NCBI RefSeq assembly: GCF_021696945.1
Contig: NZ_JACYHE010000018.1
Coordinates: 27,313-91,312, forward strand
Source of the DNA: Streptomyces sp. JJ36
Lineage (GTDB): Bacteria > Actinomycetota > Actinomycetes > Streptomycetales > Streptomycetaceae
Length of the DNA: 64,000 bases
Reading direction: 5' to 3'
The translations under genes and the position numbers were made by a program. Shown here piece after piece: positions 17,561 through 26,776 of the stretch (within the stretch, counting starts at the first letter, position 1; every line of letters begins with the position of its first letter). The notes below the pieces were generated by a model. It was not told the origin of the DNA, did not search any database, and saw nothing but the letters and a program-made list of their open reading frames with translations.

Positions 17561-18388
17561 TCAGAAGAGGGTGCCCGCCTCCGGCGCCTCCAGCTCCTCC
17601 AGCAGTTCGGGGCCGTTGTTGCGCACGTTGCTGACGTCGGTGGAGACCGGGTAGGCGCGCAGCGTGCCGGGCGGGGGCGGCGCCAGCAGCTCGCGCAGCT
17701 CCTCCGGGTCGGTGCGGGCCGGGTCCAGCCAGGCGTCCCAGCGGTCCGGAGTCATCATCAGCGGCATCCGGGGGTGGATGTCCGCGAGCGACTGCGGCCC
17801 CGGGGCCCCGGCCTCGCCGGTGGCGCCGGCCAGCAGCGAGGTCTCCGCCGCCGTGGTGATCACGGTGCAGGTGGCCCACCACGCCTGCGGGTGGTCGTCG
17901 GCGAGCGTACGGTCCCGCCAGAACTCGTAGAGTCCCGCCATCGCCAGCACGGCGCCGTCCGCCGGGGTCACGAAGTACGGCTGCTTCCGGGAGCGCTTCC
18001 GGCGGCCCTGCTGCTCCAGGTCGAGCTCCTGCTCGCCCGTCATCCATTCGAAGTAGCCGTCGGCCGGCAGCAGGCAGCGGCGGGCGGCGAAGGGGCGGCG
18101 GTAGGCCGACTTCTCGTGCACCGTCTCGGCCCGGGCGTTGATCATCTTCACGCCCATGTCCGGCGACTTGGCCCAGCCGGGCACCAGGCCCCACTTCAGC
18201 ACCCGGAGCTGCCGCACGGGCCGGGGGTCGCCGGAGTTCTTCTCGGGCCGGTCGAGGATCGCGTGCACCTGCTTGGTGGGCGCGACGTTCCAGTCCGCCT
18301 CCACGGTCTCCTCGGGGCGCCACCGCTCCACCTGGAACAGGCCGACCAGGTCCTCGGGCCGCCTGCTCGCCGCATACCGTCCGCACAT
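17561..18388 (-). CDS. SOS-response-associated peptidase (SRAP; HMCES/YedK family)
   Basis: A 275-residue protein that covalently caps abasic sites in single-stranded DNA through its N-terminal cysteine. The catalytic Cys2 is present (MCGRYAAS; the initiator Met must be removed), as are the NVAPTK segment, the KWGLVPGWAK DNA-binding motif, NARAETV, the catalytic-site glutamate in ADGYFEW and the histidine in IHPRMP. A basic insert (QQGRRKRSRKQPYF) is longer than in E. coli. ATG at 18388 has GAGGTGAAGG upstream and is fixed by the need for Cys at position 2. No SOS box is obvious upstream. Confidence 0.93.
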   Translation of the reverse strand: MCGRYAASRRPEDLVGLFQVERWRPEETVEADWNVAPTKQVHAILDRPEKNSGDPRPVRQLRVLKWGLVPGWAKSPDMGVKMINARAETVHEKSAYRRPFAARRCLLPADGYFEWMTGEQELDLEQQGRRKRSRKQPYFVTPADGAVLAMAGLYEFWRDRTLADDHPQAWWATCTVITTAAETSLLAGATGEAGAPGPQSLADIHPRMPLMMTPDRWDAWLDPARTDPEELRELLAPPPPGTLRAYPVSTDVSNVRNNGPELLEELEAPEAGTLF

Positions 18389-18652
18389 ACCGCCTTCACC
18401 TCTGTGACCGGCGGTGTCCCCGCACCGGCGCGGAGGCCCGCCGTCGCCTCGGCCGCTCCACCCCGCACGGTACCCGCGTCCCCCGGCCCACGGGCCCTCC
18501 GTACGGCAGGAACGATCGGCAGAGAACGAGAGAGAGAAGGAGAAACCCCTTCCCATTGGGCTAATCTTCACATATTCCTTGGATGTCCCCCGACGACCGC
18601 CGCCCCTCCCGCCGGGAGGCCGAACGAGTTCGTCGTTCCCCCAGGTGAGGAC

Positions 18653-21600
18653 ATGTTCGACCTGAGCGCTCCGATCCTGACCGTCTTCGCGGTCTATCTG
18701 GTCGCCATGATCGCCGTGGGCGTCTGGGCCTACACCCGCACCCGCACCTTCGCGGACTTCGCGCTGGGCGGCCGCCGGCTGACCGCGCCGGTCGCCGCCC
18801 TCTCCGCCGGGGCCAGCGACATGTCCGGCTGGCTCTTCCTGGCCCTCCCCGGGGCGGTCTACGCGGCCGGCATCGGCGCCACCTGGATCGCCGTCGGCCT
18901 GGCCGTCGGCACCTATCTCAACTGGCTCTTCGTGGCGCCGCGCGTACGGACCTACACCGAGCGGGCGGACAACGCGGTGAGCCTCTCCGCCTATCTGGAG
19001 GAGCGCTTCGAGGACCGCACCCGGATGCTGCGGATCGTCACGGCCGCCGTCACCGTCGTCTTCTTCACCCTCTACGTGTCCAGCGGCCTGGTCGCCGGCG
19101 GGCTGCTCTTCGAGCAGGTCTTCGGGCTCGGCTTCGGGCTCGGGGCGACGGTGACCGCTCTGGTGATCGTCGTCTACTCGTGCCTCGGCGGCTTCCTCGC
19201 CGTCAGCCTCACGCACGTGGTGCAGGGCACGCTGATGTTCCTGGCCCTGCTGGTGCTCCCGGTGGCCGGGATCGCGATGCTCGGCGGGTTCGGCGCGCTG
19301 CGCGACGCCCTCGACTCCCGGACGCCGTCCCTGCTGGACATGGGCGCCCGGGCCGGGTTCTCCGGCGGCGAGTGGTCGGCCGGCGGGCCCCTCGGTGCCG
19401 TCGCGATCATCTCGCTGCTCGCCTGGGGCCTCGGCTACTTCGGCCAGCCGCACATCCTCGCCCGATTCATGGGCATCCGCAGCACCCGCGCCATCCCCGC
19501 CGCCCGGCGCATCGCCATGGGCTGGGTGCTGGTGGTGCTCGCCGGCGCCTCGCTGGTCGGCCTGGTGGGCATCGGGCAGCTCGACGAACCGCTCACCAAC
19601 CCGGAGACGGTCTTCATCGCCCTCGTGGACGCCCTGCTCAACCCCTGGGTCGCGGGCGTCATGCTGATCGCCGTGCTGGCCGCCATCCTGTCGACCGCGG
19701 ACAGCCAGCTCCTGGTGTCCTCGGTCGCCCTCACCGAGGACTTCTACCGCGCCTTCCTCGGCCGCAACGCCCCGGACCGGGTGCTGGTCTGGGCCGGGAG
19801 GTGCGCCGTGGTGGCGGTGACCCTGGTCGCCTACGGGATCGCCCTCAAGGGGGGCGGTGTGCTCAGCATCGTGGCCCACGCCTGGGCCGGCTTCGGCGCC
19901 GCCTTCGGGCCGGTGGTGGTCCTCTCGCTCTACTGGCCGCGGATGACCTGGGCGGGTGCCATGGCCGGCATCGTGACCGGCGCGGGCACCGTCCTGTTCT
20001 GGGACCGGATCAACCCGCTGCTCGGCCCCCTGGAGTCGGACATCTACGAGATGGTCCCGGCCGTGCTGGTCGCCACCGTCGCGGCGGTGATCTTCGGCCG
20101 GTGGGTCGGACGGCCCCCGGAACGGGCCTTCTGGCGGATGCCCGGCGGCGGGGTGAACCAGCTCATGCTGGAGCCGTTCCTCACGCACGCCCCCGTCGGC
20201 ATGGCCGTGCTCGACACCGATCTGCGGTTCGTCTGGGTCAACGACGTGCTGGAGCGGGTGATACCGCTGCCGCGGAGGCTGGGCCGGCAGGTGCGGGACG
20301 TGCTGCCGCAACTGGAGGGGCAGGGCTTCGAGGAGCTGATGCGGAAGGTGCTGGCCACCGGCGCCCCGGTGCTGGACCACGAGATCCGGGGTCCCGCCTT
20401 CGCCGACCCTCACCAGGAACGCGCCTACTCCGCCTCCTTCTTCGCCATGGAGGACCGCCACGGCCGGCACGTCGGCGTCTGCTACATGGTCGTGGACGTC
20501 ACCGAACGCCGGAAGGCTCAGCAGCGCCTGGCCCTGCTGAACCGCGCCGGCGCCCGCATCGGCAGCTCGCTGGACGTGACGCTGACCGCGCAGGAGCTGG
20601 CGGACGACACCGTGCCGGACTTCTCGGACTTCGCCGCGGTCGACCTGCTGGACACGGTGGTGCGGGGGGAGGAACCGCCACCCGGGCCGGTCGGCCACAC
20701 CCCCACGCTGGTCCGCGCGGGACGGAAGTCGGCCCGCACGGAGGAGCCGGACACCGGCCCGGCGGTGGGCGAACCGGTCCCGCGCCTCCCCTCCTCGGCC
20801 ATGGCCCGCTGCCTGCTGGAGGGCCGGAGCCTGGTGGCGGCGCATCCGGACGGCGGCCCCCGGCTCCCCGACGCGGCCGCCGCGGCGGTCGGAGCGGTGG
20901 GAGCGGTGGGGGCTGTGGGGGCTGTGGTGGCGTCGTCCGGGGAGGCCGGGCCGGTCGTCGCCGAAGGGGCCGGCTCCCGCTCACTGCTGGTGGTGCCGCT
21001 CCGCGCCCGCGGCGTGACCCTGGGCGCGGCCACCTTCGTCCGCTCGCCGCGGCTGGGCCCCTTCACCGAGGACGACGTGCGGCTGGCCGAGGAACTGGCC
21101 TCCCGGGCGGCGCTCTGCGTGGACAACGCGCGCCGCTACACCCGTGAGCGCACCGCGGCACAGGCCATGCAGCGTTCGCTGCTGCCCCAGGCGCTCGCCG
21201 GGGGCTCCGCGCTGGAGGTCGCGTCCTGGTACCTGCCGGCCGACGCGCCGAGCGGGGTGGGCGGCGACTGGTTCGACGTGATCCCGCTCTCCGGAGCCCG
21301 GGTCGCGCTCGTCGTCGGTGACGTGGTCGGCCACGGGATCGACGCCGCCGCCACCATGGGCCGGCTCCGCACGGCCGTCCGGACCCTGGCCAACCTGGAC
21401 CTGCCCCCCGACGAGCTGCTGGCCCGCCTGGACGACCTGGTCGGCGACCTGATGGAGGCGCCCGGCGGCGAGGACGTCCCGGCGGCCGGCACCGACGACG
21501 CGGCCGCCACCTTCCTGGGCGCCACCTGCCTGTACGCCGTGTACGACCCGGTCGGCGGGACCTGCACGCTGGCCCGGGCCGGGCACCTCCCGCCCGTCGT

Positions 21601-22315
21601 GGTCACGCCGGAGGGGTCCGCACGGGTCCTGGAGGAGCTGCCGGCCGGGCCGCCGCTCGGTCTCGGGGCGCTGCCCTTCGAGTCCCACGAGCTCCGGCTC
21701 GCGGAGGGCAGTCTGCTGGCGCTCTACACCGACGGCCTGGTGGAGACCTCCGACCGGGACATCGACGTCGGGATGTCCCGGCTGAGCACTGTCCTGGGCA
21801 CCGCCGGGCCGGACCTGGAGGCGGCCGGCGGCCACGCCGTGGAGACGCTGCTGCCCGGGCCGCCCTCCGACGACGCCGCGCTGCTGCTGGCCCGTACCCG
21901 GGTCCTGGACTCGACCCGGGTCGCCTCCCTGGACCTGCCCGCCGACCCGGCGGTCGTCGCGGACGCCCGTACCTTCGTCGCCGAGCGGCTGGCGGAGTGG
22001 GGCATGGACGACCTGGCCTTCACCACGGAACTGATCGTCAGCGAGCTGGTCACCAACGCCATCCGGTACGCGACCGGGCCGGTCCTGCTCCGCCTGATCC
22101 GCGAGCGCGCCCTGATCTGCGAGGTCTCCGACACCGGCAGCACCTCCCCGCGGCTGCGCCACGCCCGCACCACGGACGAGGGCGGCCGCGGGCTGCTGAT
22201 CGTCGCCCAGCTCACCAAACGCTGGGGCACCCGCTACACGGCGCAGGGCAAGACGATCTGGACGGAGCAGGCGGTGCCCGCGCACGCCCCGGCCCTCCCC
22301 GGCCGTCCGACCTGA
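18653..22315 (+). CDS. Sodium/solute symporter fused to PAS-GAF-PP2C phosphatase-HATPase
   Basis: A single 1220-residue frame. Residues 1 to about 480 are a complete SSS transporter of the PutP type (GRRLTAPVAALSAGASDMSGW; ILSTADSQLLVSSVA), with about 13 membrane helices. Then come a PAS domain (about 509-616, PVGMAVLDTDLRFVWVND), a GAF-like region (about 622-829), a SpoIIE/PP2C serine phosphatase (about 832-1079: GGDWFDVIPL, GDVVGHGIDAAATMGRL, LYTDGLVE, DDAALLLAR metal sites) and an RsbW-like ATPase (about 1092-1206: ELIVSELVTNAIRYA, EGGRGLLIV). It probably links solute sensing or uptake to a partner-switching anti-sigma pathway. ATG 18653 has AGGTGAGG before it; 700 open codons upstream are not coding. 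Confidence 0.9.
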   Translation: MFDLSAPILTVFAVYLVAMIAVGVWAYTRTRTFADFALGGRRLTAPVAALSAGASDMSGWLFLALPGAVYAAGIGATWIAVGLAVGTYLNWLFVAPRVRTYTERADNAVSLSAYLEERFEDRTRMLRIVTAAVTVVFFTLYVSSGLVAGGLLFEQVFGLGFGLGATVTALVIVVYSCLGGFLAVSLTHVVQGTLMFLALLVLPVAGIAMLGGFGALRDALDSRTPSLLDMGARAGFSGGEWSAGGPLGAVAIISLLAWGLGYFGQPHILARFMGIRSTRAIPAARRIAMGWVLVVLAGASLVGLVGIGQLDEPLTNPETVFIALVDALLNPWVAGVMLIAVLAAILSTADSQLLVSSVALTEDFYRAFLGRNAPDRVLVWAGRCAVVAVTLVAYGIALKGGGVLSIVAHAWAGFGAAFGPVVVLSLYWPRMTWAGAMAGIVTGAGTVLFWDRINPLLGPLESDIYEMVPAVLVATVAAVIFGRWVGRPPERAFWRMPGGGVNQLMLEPFLTHAPVGMAVLDTDLRFVWVNDVLERVIPLPRRLGRQVRDVLPQLEGQGFEELMRKVLATGAPVLDHEIRGPAFADPHQERAYSASFFAMEDRHGRHVGVCYMVVDVTERRKAQQRLALLNRAGARIGSSLDVTLTAQELADDTVPDFSDFAAVDLLDTVVRGEEPPPGPVGHTPTLVRAGRKSARTEEPDTGPAVGEPVPRLPSSAMARCLLEGRSLVAAHPDGGPRLPDAAAAAVGAVGAVGAVGAVVASSGEAGPVVAEGAGSRSLLVVPLRARGVTLGAATFVRSPRLGPFTEDDVRLAEELASRAALCVDNARRYTRERTAAQAMQRSLLPQALAGGSALEVASWYLPADAPSGVGGDWFDVIPLSGARVALVVGDVVGHGIDAAATMGRLRTAVRTLANLDLPPDELLARLDDLVGDLMEAPGGEDVPAAGTDDAAATFLGATCLYAVYDPVGGTCTLARAGHLPPVVVTPEGSARVLEELPAGPPLGLGALPFESHELRLAEGSLLALYTDGLVETSDRDIDVGMSRLSTVLGTAGPDLEAAGGHAVETLLPGPPSDDAALLLARTRVLDSTRVASLDLPADPAVVADARTFVAERLAEWGMDDLAFTTELIVSELVTNAIRYATGPVLLRLIRERALICEVSDTGSTSPRLRHARTTDEGGRGLLIVAQLTKRWGTRYTAQGKTIWTEQAVPAHAPALPGRPT
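20891..20926 (+). repeat. Four 9-bp units inside the symporter-phosphatase gene
   Basis: GGAGCGGTG, GGAGCGGTG, GGGGCTGTG, GGGGCTGTG in tandem encode a Val-Gly-Ala run in the low-complexity loop of the GAF-like region. The frame is kept, so length changes would be tolerated. Confidence 0.85.
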
Positions 22316-22389
22316 GCAGGCGGCTGTCGTGCCCGGCGCCGCCCGCCGGAGTGTCACACTGCACGGCACGCGTGCGTGCCGCCGTCCGT

Positions 22390-22429
22390 TGCCGGGGCAG
22401 GAGAGCCGCTGCCGGGGCAGGAGAGCCGC
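22390..22429 (+). repeat. Perfect 20-bp tandem duplication upstream of the M50-like gene
   Basis: Two adjacent identical copies of TGCCGGGGCAGGAGAGCCGC lie in the leader, 54 bases before the start codon. A recent slippage duplication or a repeated protein-binding site are both possible. Confidence 0.9.
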
Positions 22430-22482
22430 GGTGACGGAGCAGGGGCGGCCGAGCGGCGGACAAGGGGAGGACCAGGGAGCGT

Positions 22483-23274
22483 ATGGACACCACGAGCATC
22501 TCCGGGCTCTGGGGCCGGGTCTTCGGCACCCAGCCCGAGCCGGACCTCTGGCTGGTCGTCGTCAGCGGCCTCGTCGCGCTGGCGGCCGTCGGGCCGCACC
22601 GGGTGTGGCGGCTCTCCCGGAACGCCGTGACCATCGCACACGAGGGCGGGCACGGCCTGGTGGCCCTGCTCACCGGGCGGCGACTGGACGGCATCCGGCT
22701 GCACTCGGACACCTCCGGGCTGACGGTCTCCCGCGGCAAGCCGCACGGCGTCGGGATGGTGCTCACCGCCGCCGCTGGATACACCGCACCCCCGCTGCTC
22801 GGCCTGGGCGGCGCCTGGCTGCTCTCCGCCGACCGCATCACCGCGCTGCTCTGGGGGGCGACGGCGCTGCTCCTGGCCATGCTGGTAATGATCCGCAACG
22901 CCTACGGCGTGCTCACCGTGGTGGTCGCGGGCGGCGCCTTCCTGCTGGTCTCCTGGCTGACCGGACCGCAGGTGCAGGCCGCCTTCGCCTACGGCGTGGT
23001 GTGGTTCCTGCTGCTGGGCGGCGTACGCCCGGTCTTCGAGCTGCAGGCGAAGCGGCGCCGGACGCGCGGCGCCCCGGCCCCGGAGCCGGCCGCGCAGGGG
23101 GCGTCCTGGCCGGTGGCCGGCGCGATGCCCGGACGGCGGACGGCGGCCGGGGACTCCGACGTCGACCAGCTCGCCCGGCTCACCCACGCGCCCCCGGCGC
23201 TGTGGCTGCTCCTCTTCCACGCCGTCTCGATCTGCTCCCTGCTCGGCGGCGGGCGCTGGCTGCTGGCGCTCTGA
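22483..23274 (+). CDS. M50-like membrane metallopeptidase
   Basis: A 263-residue polytopic membrane protein with about six hydrophobic segments. The zinc motif [15 protein letters not shown] (HExxH) is in the second segment region, as in M50B-like peptidases; the usual second metal-binding motif (an Asn/Pro-x-x-Asp-Gly near the C-terminus) is not obvious, so activity is uncertain. Residues 185-230 are a Pro/Ala/Arg-rich cytoplasmic loop. ATG 22483 follows GGGGAGGACCAGGGAG. Intramembrane peptidases of this kind cut transmembrane regulators, but no partner is visible here. It lies before aroA in the same direction, 61 bases apart. Confidence 0.8.
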   Translation: MDTTSISGLWGRVFGTQPEPDLWLVVVSGLVALAAVGPHRVWRLSRNAVTIAHEGGHGLVALLTGRRLDGIRLHSDTSGLTVSRGKPHGVGMVLTAAAGYTAPPLLGLGGAWLLSADRITALLWGATALLLAMLVMIRNAYGVLTVVVAGGAFLLVSWLTGPQVQAAFAYGVVWFLLLGGVRPVFELQAKRRRTRGAPAPEPAAQGASWPVAGAMPGRRTAAGDSDVDQLARLTHAPPALWLLLFHAVSICSLLGGGRWLLAL

Positions 23275-23335
23275 CCGCGGTCCGGGCGGGGCGCTGCCGC
23301 CCGGGAGCGGGGGCGGGGGCCCTAAAGTGAGTCCC

Positions 23336-24694
23336 ATGACCGAGACCACCGGCCACACCGTCACGGATCCCGCTCTCTGGCCCGCACCGCGCGCCGCCGA
23401 CCCGGTGGACGCGACCGTCACCGTGCCCGGCTCGAAGTCGGTGACCAACCGCGCGCTCGTGCTCGCCGCACTCTCCACCGAGCCCGGCTGGGTGCGGCGC
23501 CCGCTCCGCTCCCGGGACACCCTGCTGATGGCCGGGGCGCTGCGCGCGATGGGCGTGCAGATCGAGGAGACCGTGCCGTCCAGCACCGGGCCCGCGGACG
23601 GCGCCCGGCACCCCGGCGAGGTCTGGCGGGTCATCCCCGCGGGCCTGCACGGCCCCACCACCGTGGACGTCGGCAACGCGGGCACCGTGATGCGCTTCGT
23701 GCCGCCGGTGGCCGCGCTGGCCGACGGACCGGTCCGCTTCGACGGCGACCCGCGCTCGTACGAGCGGCCGCTGGGCGGGGTCATCGACGCGCTGCGCACC
23801 CTCGGCGCCCGTATCGACGACGAGAAGCGCGGCGCGCTGCCGATGACCGTGCACGGCTCCGGCTCGCTGGACGGCGGCGCGGTGGAGATCGACGCCTCCT
23901 CCTCCAGCCAGTTCGTCAGCGCCCTGCTGCTCTCCGGCGCCCGGTTCAACCAGGGCGTGGAGGTGCGCCACACGGGCGGCCGGCTGCCCTCCCTGCCGCA
24001 CATCCGGATGACCATCGAGATGGTGCGCGCCGCCGGCGGCCAGGTGGACGCCCCGGAGGACGGCGGCGAGCCGGACGTCTGGCGGGTCACCTCGGGGGCG
24101 CTGCTCGGCCGCGACCTGGTGGTCGAGCCCGACCTCTCCAACGCCCAGCCCTTCCTGGCGGCCGCGCTGGTCACGGGCGGCCGGGTGACCATTCCGGACT
24201 GGCCCGCGCACACCACCCAGCCGGGTGACGCCCTGCGGGAGATCTTCACCGCCATGGGTGGTCGTTGCGAGCTGGACGAGCGGGGTCTCACGCTGACCGG
24301 CGGCGGCCGGGTGCACGGCATCGACATCGACCTGGGCGAGGTCGGCGAGCTCACCCCCGGGATCGCCGCGGTGGCCGCACTGGCCGACTCCGAGTCGGTG
24401 CTGCGCGGCGTCGCCCACCTGCGCCTGCACGAGACCGACCGGCTGGCCGCCCTCACCAAGGAGATCAACGGCCTCGGCGGGGACGTCACCGAGACGGCGG
24501 ACGGGCTGCGCGTCCGCCCGCGGCCGCTGCACGGCGGGGTCTTCCACACCTACGACGACCACCGGCTGGCCACCGCCGGCGCGGTGCTCGGGCTGGCCGT
24601 GGACGGGGTGCGGGTGGAGAACGTCGCGACCACCGCGAAGACGCTGCCGGACTTCCCCGAGATGTGGCTCGGCATGCTCGGAGCGAGAGCCTAG
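23336..24694 (+). CDS. aroA: 3-phosphoshikimate 1-carboxyvinyltransferase (EPSP synthase)
   Basis: Transfers enolpyruvate from PEP to shikimate-3-phosphate, the sixth step of the shikimate pathway to aromatic amino acids. The 452-residue protein has the expected duplicated fold and motifs: [17 protein letters not shown] (phosphate site near residue 30), GNAGTVMRF (PEP site), [14 protein letters not shown] and [13 protein letters not shown] at 23336 is chosen; a GTG 3 codons upstream (23327) is equally readable and no strong Shine-Dalgarno sequence separates them. It ends 12 bases before rsgA, so the two form an operon. Confidence 0.95.
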   Translation: MTETTGHTVTDPALWPAPRAADPVDATVTVPGSKSVTNRALVLAALSTEPGWVRRPLRSRDTLLMAGALRAMGVQIEETVPSSTGPADGARHPGEVWRVIPAGLHGPTTVDVGNAGTVMRFVPPVAALADGPVRFDGDPRSYERPLGGVIDALRTLGARIDDEKRGALPMTVHGSGSLDGGAVEIDASSSSQFVSALLLSGARFNQGVEVRHTGGRLPSLPHIRMTIEMVRAAGGQVDAPEDGGEPDVWRVTSGALLGRDLVVEPDLSNAQPFLAAALVTGGRVTIPDWPAHTTQPGDALREIFTAMGGRCELDERGLTLTGGGRVHGIDIDLGEVGELTPGIAAVAALADSESVLRGVAHLRLHETDRLAALTKEINGLGGDVTETADGLRVRPRPLHGGVFHTYDDHRLATAGAVLGLAVDGVRVENVATTAKTLPDFPEMWLGMLGARA

Positions 24695-24706
24695 GGGCGA
24701 GCCGCC

Positions 24707-25714
24707 ATGCGCCGCTACGGCAAGCACACCGACGAGGACGACATCCGGGTACGCCCGGGCCGCCGGGGCAGCCGCCCGCGTACCCACATCCGGCCGAAGC
24801 ACGAGGACGCCGCCGGGGGCCTGGTGCTGACGGTGGACCGCGGCAGGCTGACCTGCCTGGTCGAGGGGCGCACCGTCACCGCCATGAAGGCCCGCGAGCT
24901 GGGCCGGAAGAGCGTGGTGGTGGGCGACCGGGTCGCGGTCGTCGGCGACCTGTCGGGCGACAAGGACACCCTGGCCCGGGTCGTACGGGTGGAGCCGCGT
25001 GCCTCGGCGCTGCGGCGCACCGCGGACGACGACGACCCGTACGAGCGGGTGGTGGTCGCCAACGCCGACCAGCTCGCCATCGTCACCGCGCTGGCCGACC
25101 CGGAGCCGCGCCCGCGGCTCATCGACCGCTGTCTGGTCGCCGCGTACGACGCCGGGCTGGACCCGCTGCTCGTGCTGACCAAGTCCGACCTGGCGCCGCC
25201 CGACCCGCTGCTGGCGGCCTACGCCCCGCTCGGGGTACGGCACGTCGTGACCAGCCGCGACGAGCTGGCGTCGGGCGACGCGGCGGAACGGGTGCGGGAT
25301 CTGCTCCGGGAACGCTCCACCGCCTTCGTCGGGCACAGCGGGGTCGGCAAGACGACGCTCGTCAACGCGCTGGTGCCGGACCGTGCCCGGGCGACCGGCG
25401 AGGTCAACGCCGTCACCGGGCGCGGCCGGCACACCACCACCTCGGCGCTGGCCCTGCCGCTGCCCGGCGGCACGGGCTGGGTGATCGACACCCCGGGCAT
25501 CCGCTCCTTCGGGCTGCACCATGTCGACCCCTCGCGGGTGATCCACGCCTTCCCCGACCTGGAGCCGGGCACCGCCGAGTGCCCCCGCGCGTGCAGCCAC
25601 GACGAGCCGGACTGCGCGCTGGACGCCTGGGTGGCGGAGGGGCACGCGAGCCCGGAGCGGCTGCACTCGCTGCGCCGGCTGCTGGCCACCCGGGAGCGGC
25701 GCGAGGGCGACTGA
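24707..25714 (+). CDS. rsgA: Ribosome small-subunit-dependent GTPase RsgA
   Basis: A 335-residue circularly permuted GTPase that checks maturation of the 30S subunit. In order: a basic N-terminal tail (RRYGKHTDEDDIRVRPGRRG), an OB-fold domain, the permuted G domain with LVLTKSDL (G4) ahead of GHSGVGKTTLVNAL (G1/P-loop) and VIDTPGI (G3), and a C-terminal zinc module with CPRACSHDEPDCAL. Permuted order G4-G1-G3 is diagnostic. ATG 24707 has GGGGCGAG upstream. Pairing with aroA in one operon is common in Streptomyces and not functional in any obvious way. Confidence 0.95.
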   Translation: MRRYGKHTDEDDIRVRPGRRGSRPRTHIRPKHEDAAGGLVLTVDRGRLTCLVEGRTVTAMKARELGRKSVVVGDRVAVVGDLSGDKDTLARVVRVEPRASALRRTADDDDPYERVVVANADQLAIVTALADPEPRPRLIDRCLVAAYDAGLDPLLVLTKSDLAPPDPLLAAYAPLGVRHVVTSRDELASGDAAERVRDLLRERSTAFVGHSGVGKTTLVNALVPDRARATGEVNAVTGRGRHTTTSALALPLPGGTGWVIDTPGIRSFGLHHVDPSRVIHAFPDLEPGTAECPRACSHDEPDCALDAWVAEGHASPERLHSLRRLLATRERREGD

Positions 25715-25765
25715 CCGCTCCGGCACGAGAGGCGGGCGCGCGGGCGGTACCGCCCACGGCCGGGT

Positions 25766-25873
25766 CCCCGGCGCGGGCGACCGGACGGCCTCCGGTGCGG
25801 CCCGGCACTCCCGGTGCGGGCGGGGAACCGTCCGCGGCTCAGCCCCCGGCGCGGTCGACCGGACGGCCTCCGG
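25766..25873. repeat. Direct repeat at the 3' end of the TetR gene (30 bp, one mismatch)
   Basis: Bases 25766-25795 and 25844-25873 are the same except for one base (g at 25777, t at 25855); both contain CGACCGGACGGCCTCCGG. The second copy encodes the last residues of the TetR protein and the first lies just past its stop, 78 bp away. Looks like a small local duplication. Confidence 0.85.
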
Positions 25874-26546
25874 GCGCGGGGCCGGGGCGGGGGACCCGGT
25901 CCGCCCGTCCGGGGCCCGCCGGCACCCCCTCGGCCCCTCGCGGGAACGCCCGCTCCTCCGGCACCGGGTCCAGCAGTGCCCGTACGACCTGGTGGATCCG
26001 GTGGCAGGCCTCCTCCTCCGCGCCCGGAGCGGGCGCGACGACGTAGGAGAGCGCCAGCCGCAGCCCGGCCTCGCAGGCCCGGCGCAGGACCTCCGGGTCC
26101 CGGGTCCCCGGGAGCCCCGGCCGCTCCGTCATCGCCGCGACCAGCCGGTCCCGCAACTCCGCGGCCAGTTCGCCCGGCTCCCCCGGCCGGTCCCGCACGG
26201 ACAGCGGCATCCGGGTGCCCCAGCAGCCGGTGAGCGCGGCCCGCACGATCGGGTCTGCCCGGGCGGTGCGCAGCAGCCAGGCGGCCGCCGCGACACAGCA
26301 GGCCGCGGGGTCGCCGCTCTTCCGGGCGGCTTGCCCGGAGGCCGTGACGGCGCCCCGCAGGAAGCGCTCCACCCGGTGCCGCACCAGGGCGATGCCGAGC
26401 CCTTCCTTGCTGCCGAACTCGTTGTAGAGGGTCTGCCGGGAGACGCCCGCGCGCTCCGCCACCTCGATCATCCGCACCCCGGCCCACGGACGCGCCGACA
26501 CGGCCGCGTGGGCGGCCTCGAGCAGGGTCTCCCGTGCGGTCGGCAT
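25839..26546 (-). CDS. TetR-family transcriptional regulator
   Basis: A 235-residue repressor-type protein. The N-terminal DNA-binding helices are clear: RETLLEAAHAAVSARPWAGV, then VAERAGVSRQTLYNEFGSKEGL. The ligand domain is alanine-rich with a CCVAAAAWLL segment and no recognisable ligand pocket; the last 40 residues are a Pro/Gly/Arg tail that overlaps a duplicated DNA segment. ATG 26546 follows GGGAGACGCC. A TTGACA promoter with an inverted repeat lies upstream, suggesting autoregulation. Its other neighbour, hisN, is divergent 230 bases away; the target is unknown. Confidence 0.88.
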   Translation of the reverse strand: MPTARETLLEAAHAAVSARPWAGVRMIEVAERAGVSRQTLYNEFGSKEGLGIALVRHRVERFLRGAVTASGQAARKSGDPAACCVAAAAWLLRTARADPIVRAALTGCWGTRMPLSVRDRPGEPGELAAELRDRLVAAMTERPGLPGTRDPEVLRRACEAGLRLALSYVVAPAPGAEEEACHRIHQVVRALLDPVPEERAFPRGAEGVPAGPGRADRVPRPGPAPGGRPVDRAGG

Positions 26547-26581
26547 CGGCGTCTCCCGTTCGGCGGGCTGGCGTGCCGGAC

Positions 26582-26611
26582 AGAATTGACGGACCGGCAG
26601 AGGCTGTCAAT
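26582..26611 (-). promoter_or_regulatory. Promoter and putative operator of the TetR gene
   Basis: On the minus strand TTGACA (26610-26605) and AATTCT (26587-26582) are spaced by 17 bases. The arms ATTGAC (26585-26590) and GTCAAT (26606-26611) form an inverted repeat covering both boxes, as expected of a self-repressing TetR operator. Binding is inferred. Confidence 0.55.
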
Positions 26612-26776
26612 ACACCTCGCACGTCCGGAAGACGGCCGGGAGCACCCCGCCCGTACACGCTCCCACGGGCCGGGTACGGGCACGTGTGTACCCGTACGGC
26701 GGCGCGCCCCTCGTGCGACCCCCCGTACGGACACCGTCGTGTGGCCCGGCAGCCGGGGGCTCGATACTGTTCGCAC

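Noticed and set aside
16529..18652. Frame extending the symporter-phosphatase gene about 700 codons upstream
   Set aside because: It runs through the opposite-strand hydrolase and SRAP genes and has no family match; the true start at 18653 has a good ribosome-binding site and begins the SSS fold.
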